Shown piece after piece: positions 26,970-35,971 of a stretch of DNA of 64,000 nt (its first letter is position 1; every line of letters starts with the position of its first letter). A program made the translations under genes and the position numbers. Source of the DNA: Amycolatopsis sp. cg9 (GTDB lineage Bacteria; Actinomycetota; Actinomycetes; Mycobacteriales; Pseudonocardiaceae); assembly GCF_041346945.1 (NCBI RefSeq), contig NZ_CP166850.1, positions 1,116,001 to 1,180,000 of the forward strand, given 5' to 3'. Below the pieces are notes generated by a model. The model did no database searches. It was given only the letters and a program-made list of their open reading frames with translations, and had not been told where the DNA came from.

Positions 26970-27935
26970 ATGAGCAAGCTGTCCGGGATCACCCCGTCCG
27001 GTCACGTCCACCTCGGCAACTACCTCGGCGCGGTCCGCCGCTGGGCCCGCGAAGGCGGCGTGGACGACCTGTACTTCGTCGCCGACCTGCACGGCATGAC
27101 GACTCCGCACAACCCGGCGAAACTCCGATCCTTGGCGAGCGAGCAGCTCGCCGTGCTGATCGCCGCCGGCATCGACCCCGAGCGGGTGTTCGTGCAGTCC
27201 GACCTGGCCCGCGAGCTGGGCGCGCTGACCTGGGTCCTGGAGTGCACCTGCAACTACGGCGAGGCCGCTCGGATGATCCAGTTCAAGGAGAAGTCGAAGG
27301 GCCAGGCCGGCGTGCGGCTGTCGCTGCTGACGTACCCGGCGCTGATGGCCGCGGACATCCTGCTCCAGGGCGCCCGCGAGGTCCCGGTCGGCGAGGACCA
27401 GCGGCAGCACGTCGAGCTGACGCGGACGCTGGCCAAGCGCTTCAACAGCACGTACGGCGAGGTCTTCACCATCCCGGAAGCGGTCCTCCCGCCGGCGGGC
27501 GCGCGGGTGAAGGACCTCACCGACCCGACGCGCAAGATGTCGAAGTCGACGCGCGACGCGGCGGGTGTGGTGTTCGCGCTGGACGAGCCGGACCAGGTCC
27601 GCCGCAAGATCCGCCGCGCGGTCACCGACGGCGGTTCGGTACCGGTGCACGCCCCGGAGACCCGGCCGGGGATGGCGAACCTGCTGGAGGTCCTGGCCGC
27701 CTGCCGGGGCGGCTCGCCGGCGGACCTGGCGGCGGAGTTCACGACGTACGGCGCGGTGAAGGACGCCGTCGCGGACGCGGTGATCGAGGAGCTGCGACCC
27801 TTGCGTGAACGAGCGTTAACGCTGCTCGACGACGTCGCGGAGCTGGACCGGGTCCGCAAGGCGGGCGCGGAACGGGCTCGGGAGCGCGGCTCCCACCGGC
27901 TCGACGCGGCGCTGCGGATGATCGGCGCTAACTGA
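26970..27935 (+). CDS. trpS: Tryptophanyl-tRNA synthetase
   Basis: Class I synthetase that charges tRNA-Trp. 321 residues; HIGH motif as GHVHLG (11-16), KMSKS at 189-193, and the tryptophan-site regions YFVADLHG and EVPVGEDQRQHVEL. AAAGGAAG precedes the ATG. The attenuator with WW leader in front is the arrangement known for the auxiliary, indolmycin-resistant TrpRS1 gene of Streptomyces coelicolor, so this may be an inducible or resistant second TrpRS rather than the housekeeping copy. It overlaps the convergent Nudix gene by 8 bp. Confidence 0.93.
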   Translation: MSKLSGITPSGHVHLGNYLGAVRRWAREGGVDDLYFVADLHGMTTPHNPAKLRSLASEQLAVLIAAGIDPERVFVQSDLARELGALTWVLECTCNYGEAARMIQFKEKSKGQAGVRLSLLTYPALMAADILLQGAREVPVGEDQRQHVELTRTLAKRFNSTYGEVFTIPEAVLPPAGARVKDLTDPTRKMSKSTRDAAGVVFALDEPDQVRRKIRRAVTDGGSVPVHAPETRPGMANLLEVLAACRGGSPADLAAEFTTYGAVKDAVADAVIEELRPLRERALTLLDDVAELDRVRKAGAERARERGSHRLDAALRMIGAN

Positions 27936-28317
27936 GCAGCGCGCGCAGCTCCGGGAGCAGGATCCGGTCGGCGGGCAGCCAGTCGACGTCGTCGAGGTCG
28001 TCGGGCCCGAGCCAGCGCACGGCCCGGTGCTCGACGGCCCGCGGCTCCCCGCCGGGCGAAACGAGCGAAGCCGCGTAGATGCGGAGCACCTTCCCACCGG
28101 GCAGCGGCACGTCCTCCCCGACGCGCGCCCCGACCTCGATGACGACGTCGAGCTCCTCGCTGCACTCCCGGGCGAGCGCGAAGGCGTCCGACTCACCCTC
28201 CTCGACCCGGCCGCCGGGCAGCTCCCACTGCCCCGCGTGGTCGGCGGGCCAGGCCCGCTGCTGCGCGAGCAGCTTCCCGTCCCGCACCAGGGCGGCACCC
28301 ACGATCACACCGTTCAC
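27928..28317 (-). CDS. Nudix hydrolase, MutT-like
   Basis: 129 residues from GTG 28317. The Nudix box runs from GGRVEEGE (about 35-42) to RECSEELDV (about 50-58), with the catalytic REUxEE core intact and the penultimate Gly replaced by Asp. Length and the AQQRAWPADHAGQWELPGG segment are typical of 8-oxo-dGTP or related (d)NTP diphosphatases. The open frame continuing upstream through the histidine-kinase gene is an overlap artefact. Confidence 0.88.
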   Translation of the reverse strand: MNGVIVGAALVRDGKLLAQQRAWPADHAGQWELPGGRVEEGESDAFALARECSEELDVVIEVGARVGEDVPLPGGKVLRIYAASLVSPGGEPRAVEHRAVRWLGPDDLDDVDWLPADRILLPELRALLS

Positions 28318-28328
28318 AGCCCCGGAAT

Positions 28329-29651
28329 CTACCCGGAAGCCTCTCCCGCGGCCGCGCGCCAGACGACCACGAACCGCGCGCCGCCGTCCGGGGACTCCCC
28401 CACCTGCACCCGCCCGCCGCGGCGCCGGACGGTCTCCGCCACCATCGCCAGCCCGAGCCCGGTGCCCCCGGACGAGCGGGCCCGGTCGTCGGCGATCCGG
28501 TAGAACCGGTCGAACACCTTCTCGCGGTGCTCCGGCGCGATGCCCGGGCCGTCGTCGTCGACCACCACCCGGACCGCCGAGCGGGACGCCAGCACCGACA
28601 CCACGATCTCCCCGCGCGCGTAGCGGCAGGCGTTGCGCAGCAGGTTGTCCAGCACCAGCTCCACCTCGGCGTGCGCGGAAGCCGCCCAGGCCTGCGCCAC
28701 CGCCGTGCTCACCCGCGTGTCCGGCGCCCCGGCCGGCAGCCGCGCGACGGCCGACCGCACCTCGCTCACCAGCTCGACGGGCGAGGCGGGCGGGACCTCG
28801 CCCGCGTCCGAACGTGCCAGCGACAGCAGCCCGTCCAGCAGCGACGACAGCCGCTCGGCCTCGGTGAGGATGTCCGACAGCGTCTCCTGGGACAGCTCCG
28901 GATCCGGGTTCGTGACGGCGACCTCGGCCTGCACCCGGATCGAGGCGACCGGCGACCGCAGCTCGTGCGCGGCGTCGCCGGTGAACCGCCGGAGCCGCTC
29001 GGCCGCCTGCTCCTGCCGTTCCAGCAGCGCGTTGAACTCCTCCGCCAGCGCGCGCAGCTCGTCGTGGGAGTCCGGCAGCGCCAGCCGCGCGCCCGGCGGC
29101 AGCGCCCGCACCGAACCCCGCATCCGCGCGACCGGCCGCAGCGACAGGCGCACCACCAGCCACGTCGCGAAGCCCGCCACCAGCGCGCCGACCGACGCGA
29201 CGACGACCAGCCACACCCCGCCGTAGTGCACCGCGGCCGAGAACCCGACCAGGCCCGCACCCGCCACGACCAGCCGTTGAGCGCCGTCCGGCGCGCTGAC
29301 GACGGTGCCGAGGTACCGCGCGCCGTCGCGCTGGACCGGCTGGCCCGCCTTCAGCGTCGAGATGTCGTACAACGTAAGGCCGGTCGGGGTGCCGCCGTCC
29401 ACCGGCGCGCCCGCGGTGTCCAGGACCCGCAGCGTCACCGGAGCCGCGCCGGACAGCGGCCGGCCGGCACCCACTTCGGCGCCGGCCGGGCCGAGCGCGC
29501 TCGAGAGCTCGCGGTCGACCGAGCCGATGAGCAGCGGCGAGAGGTTCGACGCGGCCAGCGCCGCCAGCCCGAGCAGGCAGACCAGGGTGATCGTCGCGGC
29601 CAGCAGGGTGATCCGCACTTGCAGGGACCGGCCCCGCCACCAGGAGCTCAC
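28329..29651 (-). CDS. Sensor histidine kinase
   Basis: 440 residues: N-terminal membrane helix (13-35), extracytoplasmic sensor region (about 36-140), second helix (about 145-170), HAMP, dimerisation domain with phospho-acceptor His229 in AAHELRSP, and an ATPase domain with N box LRNACRYA (about 330), DDDGPGI and GTGLGLAM. GTG 29651 overlaps the response-regulator stop. Signal unknown. The adjoining LolA-like protein and ABC exporter, transcribed divergently, are likely targets. Confidence 0.95.
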   Translation of the reverse strand: MSSWWRGRSLQVRITLLAATITLVCLLGLAALAASNLSPLLIGSVDRELSSALGPAGAEVGAGRPLSGAAPVTLRVLDTAGAPVDGGTPTGLTLYDISTLKAGQPVQRDGARYLGTVVSAPDGAQRLVVAGAGLVGFSAAVHYGGVWLVVVASVGALVAGFATWLVVRLSLRPVARMRGSVRALPPGARLALPDSHDELRALAEEFNALLERQEQAAERLRRFTGDAAHELRSPVASIRVQAEVAVTNPDPELSQETLSDILTEAERLSSLLDGLLSLARSDAGEVPPASPVELVSEVRSAVARLPAGAPDTRVSTAVAQAWAASAHAEVELVLDNLLRNACRYARGEIVVSVLASRSAVRVVVDDDGPGIAPEHREKVFDRFYRIADDRARSSGGTGLGLAMVAETVRRRGGRVQVGESPDGGARFVVVWRAAAGEASG

Positions 29652-30364
29652 GGGGTGATGACCTCGTCGAGCTGCGCGTCGGAAGCCAGGTAACCGTGCC
29701 CGCGCACGGTCCGCAGCAACGCACCGGCGCCGACCGCGTCCAACTTACGTCGTACGTATCCGACGTACACCTCGACGAGGTTGCGCGTCACGGCCTGCTC
29801 CTCGCCCCAGACCGCACGCAGCAGCTCGTCCTTCGTGACGACCGTGCCGGCGCGCCCGACGAGCACTTCGAGCAGCGCGAACTCGCGGGGGCTCAGCCCG
29901 ACCTCCTCGTCGTTCCAGTGCACCTGCCGCAGCCCGCGGTCGACGGCCAGCGCGCCCAGCCGCAGCGTGCCGCGGCTCGCCTCCGGCCCCGCCCGGCGCA
30001 GCGTCGCGCGGACCTGCGCGACCAGCACCACGAAGGAGAACGGCTTGACGAGGTAGCCGTCGGCGCCCAGGTCGAGCCCGTCGGCCTGGTCGATCTCGCC
30101 GTCCTTGGCCGAGACGAGCAGCACCGGCGTCGTGACGCCGTCCTTGCGCAGCCGCTCCAGCACGCGGTAGCCGGACAGGCCCGGCAGCATGATGTCGAGC
30201 AGGATGACGTCGAAGGAGCCGGTGCTCGCCAGCTGCAGCCCGGTGGGCCCGTCCGCGGCGGTGACCACGTCCATGTCCTCCGCGCGCAGCCCGCGTTGCA
30301 GCGCCTTCCGCACGCCCGGTTCGTCGTCGACCACCAGCACCCGAGGTTTCACGAGGTTCATCAT
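29648..30364 (-). CDS. OmpR-family response regulator
   Basis: 238 residues. Receiver with acidic pair D13-D14, phospho-acceptor D57 in LLDIMLPG and Lys107; C-terminal winged helix with LSPREFALLEVL and NLVEVYVGYVRRKL. Two ATG codons at 30364/30361, either may start. Forms an operon with the histidine kinase and is divergent from the secreted LolA-like gene at 30512, whose promoter it may control. Confidence 0.95.
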   Translation of the reverse strand: MMNLVKPRVLVVDDEPGVRKALQRGLRAEDMDVVTAADGPTGLQLASTGSFDVILLDIMLPGLSGYRVLERLRKDGVTTPVLLVSAKDGEIDQADGLDLGADGYLVKPFSFVVLVAQVRATLRRAGPEASRGTLRLGALAVDRGLRQVHWNDEEVGLSPREFALLEVLVGRAGTVVTKDELLRAVWGEEQAVTRNLVEVYVGYVRRKLDAVGAGALLRTVRGHGYLASDAQLDEVITP

Positions 30365-30511
30365 GGCCGGTTCGCGCAGGTCGTGCGCCGGCTCTCAGCA
30401 CGATCTCAGCGTGCGGGGGAGAACCTTCAGGGGTATCTCAGCCTCGAGAGGGAAGCGTCGTGGCCAGGGAACCGGGCACACTCGGCCCGGGAACACCACA
30501 GGGAGAGACGC

Positions 30512-31603
30512 ATGAAACCGAAGACGAAGGGCATCACCGCCGCGGTCGTCGGCACCGCGCTCGGCGCCGGCGGGCTCGCGTTCGTCGCGATGCCGGCCAG
30601 CGCGGACGACAAGCCGGCGCTGCCGCAGGTGAGCGCCGAGGACCTGGTCCAGTCGGTGGTCAAGGCGAAGCCGGGCGCGTTCGACGGCACGGTGAAGGTG
30701 AGCAACGACCTGGGCCTGCCCGCGGTGGGGAACGCGGTGCCGGGCGCGTCGGCGCTGAACATCGACTCGGCGCACATCTTCAGCGACGGCGCCGGCAAGA
30801 GCCGGCTGGCGGTCACGCAGGGGGCCAGCCAGGAGACCGTGGTCCACGACGGCACGACCGTCTGGGACTACAGCTCCAAGACGAACACCGCGACCAAGGT
30901 GACCATCCCGGCCGAGGTGGCCAAGCAGAAGGGCGCGGGCAGCGAGAAGACGGCCGACCCGATCGCCGCGAGCACCGAGCTGCTGGCGAAGGTCCGGGAG
31001 AGCAGCACGGTGTCGGTCGACGGCACCGCGACCGTCGCCGACCGCCCGGCCTACGAGCTGGTCCTGACGCCGAAGCCGACCGAGCGGACGCTGCTGCGCG
31101 AGATCCGCGTCGCGGTCGACTCGCAGACGCGGATGCCGCTGCGGGTGTCGGTGCTGAGCAACGGCACGTCGACGCCGGCGCTCGAGGTCGCGTTCAGCGA
31201 GATCGAGTTCACCCAGCAGCCGGCCGACCTCTTCACCTTCACCCCGCCGAAGGGCGCGAAGGTCGAGGAGAAGACGCCGACGATCGACCAGAAGGACAAG
31301 GACCTCGCCGCGCAGGCGAAGCAGGACACCAAGGTCGTCGGGGACGGCTGGGACACCGTCGTCACCGGCAAGGTCCCGGCGGACGCGCTGAACGCGGCGC
31401 CGAAGGCCCAGGGCGACCGCAAGGGTGCGCCCGCCGACCCGAAGGCACTGCTCGAGCGGTTCGCCAAGAAGGTGAACGGCACCTGGGGCAGCGGCTACCT
31501 CGTCACGACGAAGGTGGGCACCGCGGTCCTGACCGACGACGGCCGCTTCGCCGCCGGTGCGGTGCCGGAGCAGGTCCTCTACGAGGCGCTGGGTCAGAAG
31601 TGA
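30512..31603 (+). CDS. Secreted LolA-like protein
   Basis: 363 residues, ATG with GGGAGAG just upstream. Signal peptide with basic start (MKPKTKG), hydrophobic core and cleavage after PASA (about residue 31). The body shows the LolA/LppX-like half-barrel pattern (VWDYSSKTNTATKV, FTFTPPKGAKV). In actinobacteria such proteins are made with ABC exporters and two-component systems, as here. It probably binds a lipid or hydrophobic ligand outside the membrane. Overlaps the next gene by GTGA. Confidence 0.82.
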   Translation: MKPKTKGITAAVVGTALGAGGLAFVAMPASADDKPALPQVSAEDLVQSVVKAKPGAFDGTVKVSNDLGLPAVGNAVPGASALNIDSAHIFSDGAGKSRLAVTQGASQETVVHDGTTVWDYSSKTNTATKVTIPAEVAKQKGAGSEKTADPIAASTELLAKVRESSTVSVDGTATVADRPAYELVLTPKPTERTLLREIRVAVDSQTRMPLRVSVLSNGTSTPALEVAFSEIEFTQQPADLFTFTPPKGAKVEEKTPTIDQKDKDLAAQAKQDTKVVGDGWDTVVTGKVPADALNAAPKAQGDRKGAPADPKALLERFAKKVNGTWGSGYLVTTKVGTAVLTDDGRFAAGAVPEQVLYEALGQK

Positions 31604-32574
31604 CCAGCACGACTGTCCAGTCCGGGGCGGACGTCTCTTCGGAGGCGTCCGCCCCGGCGGTCCCGCTCGCCGCGCGCACGCGGGGGTTGCGCAAGGTGTA
31701 CGGCAGCACCGTCGCGGTCGACCACGTCGACCTCGACATCCCGCAGGGGGCGGTCGTGGGGATGCTCGGGCCGAACGGCTCGGGCAAGACGACCACCATC
31801 CGGATGCTGCTCGGGCTGGTCCGGCCGACCGAGGGCGAGGTCGAGCTGCTCGGCCGTCCGATGCCGGACGCCGCCGCGCACGCGCTGCCGGACGTCGGCG
31901 CGCTGGTCGAAGGGCCGGGTTTCCACCCGTTCCTGTCCGGGCGCGACAACCTGCTGCGCTTCGCCGCCGCGGAACCCCGGCTGACTTCGGCCGGGATCCC
32001 GGCCGCCGTCGACACCGCGCTGGAGCGCGTCGGCCTGACCGCCGCCGCGCGCCGGCGGTACAAGGGCTACTCGCTCGGCATGAAGCAACGGCTCGGGCTC
32101 GCTTCGGCGTTGCTGGTGCCGCGCAAGATGGTCGTGCTCGACGAGCCGACCAACGGCCTCGACCCTGCTGGTACCAGGGAGATCCGCAGGATCGTCGCCG
32201 AGCTGCACGCCGACGGCGTCACCGTGCTGGTGTCGTCGCACCTGCTGGCCGAGGTCGAAGCGACCTGCACGCACGTCGCCGTGCTGCAGAGCGGGAACGT
32301 CGTCGCGCAGGGCGAGCTGGCGGAGCTGCTCGAGTCCGGGAACGCGGCCCTGCTGGTCCGCACGCCGGACGCGGAACGGGCGGTGGAAGTGCTGCGGGAG
32401 AACCGGATCGGCGCCCGGCTCACCCCGGACGGCGTCCGCGCCGACCTCACGGCGGCGGAAGCCCCGCGGGTGCTGCAGGTCCTGGTGGGCGCGGGGGTCG
32501 CGGTCCACGAGGCGACGCGGGCCCGCACCGGGCTGGAAGACCTGTTCGCCCGGCTCACGGAGGGGGCGGAATGA
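31600..32574 (+). CDS. ABC exporter ATP-binding subunit
   Basis: 324 residues. Walker A GPNGSGKTT near residue 60, signature YSLGMKQRLGLASALL near 155, Walker B MVVLDEPTNGLDP near 178 and switch SSHLL. The C-terminal 80 residues form the DrrA/CcmA-type accessory region. GTG start coupled to the LolA-like gene. With the permease at 32571 it forms a drug- or lipid-type exporter, induced perhaps by the adjacent two-component system. Confidence 0.93.
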   Translation: MTSTTVQSGADVSSEASAPAVPLAARTRGLRKVYGSTVAVDHVDLDIPQGAVVGMLGPNGSGKTTTIRMLLGLVRPTEGEVELLGRPMPDAAAHALPDVGALVEGPGFHPFLSGRDNLLRFAAAEPRLTSAGIPAAVDTALERVGLTAAARRRYKGYSLGMKQRLGLASALLVPRKMVVLDEPTNGLDPAGTREIRRIVAELHADGVTVLVSSHLLAEVEATCTHVAVLQSGNVVAQGELAELLESGNAALLVRTPDAERAVEVLRENRIGARLTPDGVRADLTAAEAPRVLQVLVGAGVAVHEATRARTGLEDLFARLTEGAE

Positions 32575-33449
32575 CCGCGGTACTCGACGCACCGACGGCC
32601 CGCACGGGCCACGACACGGTGCCGCTGCCCCGGCTGCTGGCCGCGGAGCTGCGCTGGATCTTCCGCCGGCCGCGCACCTTGGCCGTGCTCGGGCTGCTGG
32701 CGCTGATCCCGGTGATCATCGGCATCGGCCTGACCCTGGTCGACGAACAGCCGGGCAGCGGCGGCGGCCCGGACGACGGCGGCGGCGCACTGCTGGCGTC
32801 CGCGGTCAACAACGCGTTCGTCCTGCCGATCGCGGCGATCGTGATGTCGCTGGCACTGCTGCTCCCGCTGGCCTCGGCCATGGCGGGCGCGGACGCGATC
32901 GCCGGCGAGACAGCACACGGAACGCTGCGCGGCTGGCTGATCGCCCCGGTCGGCCGCGGCCGGCTGCTCGCGGTGAAGGCGTTCGGCGTCGCGACCGTGT
33001 CGGTGGTCTCGGTGCTCGCGATGTGCGTGACCGGCGTCGTGACCGGGCTGATCATCAACGGCACGGATTCGCTGTTCACGCTGTCCGGCACGACGTTGTC
33101 ACTCGGCGGCGCGCTGGCCCGGATCCTGCTGGTGGCCGGCTGGGTGGTGCTCCAGCTGTGGGCGGTCGGCGCGGTGGCGCTGGCGATCTCCAGCTGGACC
33201 GAGCACCCGATGCTGGTGGTGGCGTCCGTCCTGGCGACCGACATCGTGTTCACCATCCTCGGCTTCCTGTCCTCTTTGGACTGGCTGCACCCGTTCCTGC
33301 TGACGCAGAACTGGTCGATGGCACCGGCGGAGGTGCTGCAGGACCCGATGGGCACGCAGATGCTCGGCGAAGGCGCCCTCCGCGCGGTCTGCTACATCGT
33401 CATCGGTCTCTCGCTGGCCTACGCACGCCTTTCCACCCGCGACGGCTGA
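32571..33449 (+). CDS. ABC-2 type exporter permease
   Basis: 292 residues with six hydrophobic segments (for example LAVLGLLALIPVIIGIGLTL and VNNAFVLPIAAIVMSLALLL). The segment AGETAHGTLRGWLIAPVGR is typical of ABC-2 permeases (GETAxGT). ATG overlaps the ATPase stop (ATGA) and is preceded by GGAGGGGG. Substrate unknown. Confidence 0.92.
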   Translation: MTAVLDAPTARTGHDTVPLPRLLAAELRWIFRRPRTLAVLGLLALIPVIIGIGLTLVDEQPGSGGGPDDGGGALLASAVNNAFVLPIAAIVMSLALLLPLASAMAGADAIAGETAHGTLRGWLIAPVGRGRLLAVKAFGVATVSVVSVLAMCVTGVVTGLIINGTDSLFTLSGTTLSLGGALARILLVAGWVVLQLWAVGAVALAISSWTEHPMLVVASVLATDIVFTILGFLSSLDWLHPFLLTQNWSMAPAEVLQDPMGTQMLGEGALRAVCYIVIGLSLAYARLSTRDG

Positions 33450-33452
33450 CGG

Positions 33453-34571
33453 TCATGGTCCGGGGACATCCTGCGCGAGCAGCGCGATGGGGGTCGCGGG
33501 CGTGGTCGTACCGATGCGCCGCGCCATGCGGGATTCCATCCCGGCTAGCAGTTCCCGGACCGCGAGGGCGTTGCCGAACTCGGCGGGGCGAGCGGCCCGG
33601 CGGGCCACCAGCCAGCCGGCCGCCCGCTCGGCCGCCTCGGGCCGCAAGTCGTACCCCTTGGCCGTGGCCGCTCGGCGCAGGATCTCGAGGAGTTCCGCGT
33701 CGGTGTAGGGCGGGAACTCGACCGGCGGGGTGAACCGGGAAGCCAGCCCCGGGTTCGGCGCGCCCCACGCGCCCAGGTCGTCCTTGTTCCCGGTGATGAT
33801 CACCGCGAGCCGGTCGTGGTGGCGCTCCATCTCGACGACGAGCGTGTCCACGACTTCCTGGTCGGACTCGGCGATGGGCTGACTCAGGAGTCCGTCGACG
33901 AACAGCACACCGTCCATCGCCGACCGGACCGCCTCTCGTACCCGGTCCGCGGCCTGGCCGAAGTACGTGGCGGCGAAGTCCGCCCGGGACACCTCCACCA
34001 CTTGGCCGCGGCGCAACAGCCCCAGCTCGCGCAGGATGGGGCCGGTCATCCGGGCCGCCTCGGTCTTGCCGGTGCCGGGCGGCCCGGCGAACACGAACCT
34101 CGGGAGCGGGACGTCACCGCTGCCGAGGAACCGGCGCACTTCCACCAGGCTCGCGAGGTCGTGGATCGCTTCCTTGAACGGTGCCAAGCCGACCACGTCG
34201 CCGAGATCCGTCTGCCAGTCGCGAGGCGGGGAGAGCTCCTCGGGTTCGTCCGCCTGCGCCCGGTGCCAGAGCCGCTGGAGCCGGACGCTCTCTTCGTCGA
34301 CGTCGAGGCGGGCGGTGCTCCAGCCGGCGAGCACCCGCACGACCGGCTCCAGCTTCGTCCAGCTGGGGAGGCTTTCCCCTCGCAGCATCGTGCTGATCTT
34401 CTCGTGGCTGACGGTGTCGCGGAAGTCGCCGTCCACGACCGCTTTCGCGATCCGGCGCAACCCCGGCTTCCCGGCACCGCGGTACAGCTCGTGGAGCGCC
34501 TCGACGAGGTCGCGATGAGGGCCGGGTGGCAAGCGATCCGGCCCGGGCATGGCGATACCCACGGTTGTCAC
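33453..34571 (-). CDS. AAA+ ATPase (CbxX/EccA-like) with N-terminal HTH-like region and altered Walker B
   Basis: 372 residues from GTG 34571. Residues about 20-80 look like the helix-turn-helix module found in actinobacterial conflict proteins (HEKISTMLRGESLPSW). The AAA+ domain has Walker A GPPGTGKT near 157 and resembles CbxX/CfxQ and EccA-type ATPases (YFGQAADRVREAV). Walker B reads VLFVDG instead of VLFIDE, so the catalytic Glu is replaced by Gly; sensor-1 Asn (ITGN) is kept. It may bind but hardly hydrolyse ATP. It stands alone; the type VII-related genes lie about 5 kb away. Function unknown. Confidence 0.75.
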   Translation of the reverse strand: MTTVGIAMPGPDRLPPGPHRDLVEALHELYRGAGKPGLRRIAKAVVDGDFRDTVSHEKISTMLRGESLPSWTKLEPVVRVLAGWSTARLDVDEESVRLQRLWHRAQADEPEELSPPRDWQTDLGDVVGLAPFKEAIHDLASLVEVRRFLGSGDVPLPRFVFAGPPGTGKTEAARMTGPILRELGLLRRGQVVEVSRADFAATYFGQAADRVREAVRSAMDGVLFVDGLLSQPIAESDQEVVDTLVVEMERHHDRLAVIITGNKDDLGAWGAPNPGLASRFTPPVEFPPYTDAELLEILRRAATAKGYDLRPEAAERAAGWLVARRAARPAEFGNALAVRELLAGMESRMARRIGTTTPATPIALLAQDVPGP

Positions 34572-34746
34572 GGCGCTTCCCCACCCTTGGCGTCGAGAAT
34601 CGTCAACTCCGGCCGAGCTTACGGGACGAGCCGTCAGTATCCGTCGACCTTCGTCAGCAACCGTTCTCGCGGTGGTGACGTGCCGGAGACTGGGTGCAGG
34701 GTCATCCCGAGCACCTTCGGGGCCGTGAACGGGAAGGGGTCTCTCC

Positions 34747-34944
34747 GTGTCGTCGATATCCGCGCTCGTCGTGAACACGCCGGTGCTGCCGTATGTGCTG
34801 GCCGCCGCGACCACCGTCGGCCTGCTCCTGATGGCGGCCGTGGTGCTCACGGCCACCCTGCACACCGACCACCGCCGACGCGCCGACGCTCGACGGGTCT
34901 TGAGCATTCTCCTGTCGGCGCTGACCCGCGGACGAGGCCGGTGA
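34747..34944 (+). CDS. Small single-pass membrane protein
   Basis: 65 residues, GTG with AAGGGG about eight bases upstream. One membrane helix (residues about 14-37) is followed by a basic tail (HTDHRRRADARR). Divergent from the AAA+ gene and convergent with thiQ. No family recognised. The SD and hydrophobic pattern support translation. Confidence 0.55.
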   Translation: MSSISALVVNTPVLPYVLAAATTVGLLLMAAVVLTATLHTDHRRRADARRVLSILLSALTRGRGR

Positions 34945-34963
34945 CGCCGCTTCCCGGCGGGCG

Positions 34964-35971
34964 TCAACCGACGAGCGCGACGCCGTCCGGGTCGAGCTCC
35001 ACCCGCACCGCGTCGCCCGCGCGCAGGTCCGACGCCGCCGGGGCCACCGCGTCCACAGTGGACTCCGCCAGGCGCACCACGAGCCGGACGTGCTCGCGGC
35101 GGTGGACCGCGGCCACCACTTCGCCGGCCACGCCTTCGGCCGCGACCCGCAGCGCGTGCGGCCGCAAGCCCAGCCGGACCGGGCCGTCGGCGACGTCCGG
35201 GAGCGCGACGTCACCGAGGGACGTGTGCACGTGCCCGTCGGCCGCGACGCCGTCCACGAACGTCGTCACGCCGAGGAACCGGGCCACGTCGTCGTCGGCC
35301 GGGTTGCGCCACACGCGCAGGACCGCGCCCTCCTGCCGGACCTGCCCGGCGTCGAGCACCGCGACCCGGTCGGCGAGCGTGAACGCCTCTTCCTGATCGT
35401 GCGTCACCAAGAGCGCCGTTATCTTGCTGCGCCGCAACAAATCCGCGAGGTCGATGGCCAGCTGCTCGCGCAACCCGGCGTCCAACCCGGACAGCGGCTC
35501 GTCGAGCAGCAGCAGCCGCGGCTTCGGCGCGAGCGCCCGAGCCAGCGCGACCCGCTGGGCCTGACCGCCGGAAAGCTCGGTAACGCGCCGCTTTTCGAAG
35601 CCGGTCAGGCCGACCAGCGCCAGCAGTTCGGCGACCCGCGGTGCCCACTGCGCGCGGGGAACGCCGTGCATGCGCAGGCCGAAAGCGATGTTCGCGGCGA
35701 CGTCGCGGTGACCGAAGAGCTGGCCGTCCTGGAACACCAGCCCGAACCCGCGCTTGTGCACCGGCACCGCGCCGAGGTCCTCGCCGTCCCAGCTCACCGA
35801 GCCGCGCGCGCCCGGTTCGAGCCCGGTGATCGCGCGCAGCAGCGTCGACTTCCCCGACCCCGACGGGCCGAGCAGCGCCAGCACCTCGCCGTCGGCGATG
35901 TCCAGCCGGGCGTCGCGCACCGCGGCGAACGATCCGTAGTGGACGGTCAGGTCCCGCACCGACAGCGCCAT
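34964..35971 (-). CDS. thiQ: Thiamine ABC importer ATP-binding protein
   Basis: 335 residues. Walker A GPSGSGKST (35-43), signature ELSGGQAQR, Walker B LLLLDEPLSGLD, followed by a C-terminal TOBE-like segment. Such proteins are often annotated as Fe(III) or spermidine ATPases; the riboswitch upstream and operon with thiB and thiP point to thiamine. The ATG at 35971 overlaps the thiP stop (ATGA), last gene of the operon. Confidence 0.9.
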   Translation of the reverse strand: MALSVRDLTVHYGSFAAVRDARLDIADGEVLALLGPSGSGKSTLLRAITGLEPGARGSVSWDGEDLGAVPVHKRGFGLVFQDGQLFGHRDVAANIAFGLRMHGVPRAQWAPRVAELLALVGLTGFEKRRVTELSGGQAQRVALARALAPKPRLLLLDEPLSGLDAGLREQLAIDLADLLRRSKITALLVTHDQEEAFTLADRVAVLDAGQVRQEGAVLRVWRNPADDDVARFLGVTTFVDGVAADGHVHTSLGDVALPDVADGPVRLGLRPHALRVAAEGVAGEVVAAVHRREHVRLVVRLAESTVDAVAPAASDLRAGDAVRVELDPDGVALVG

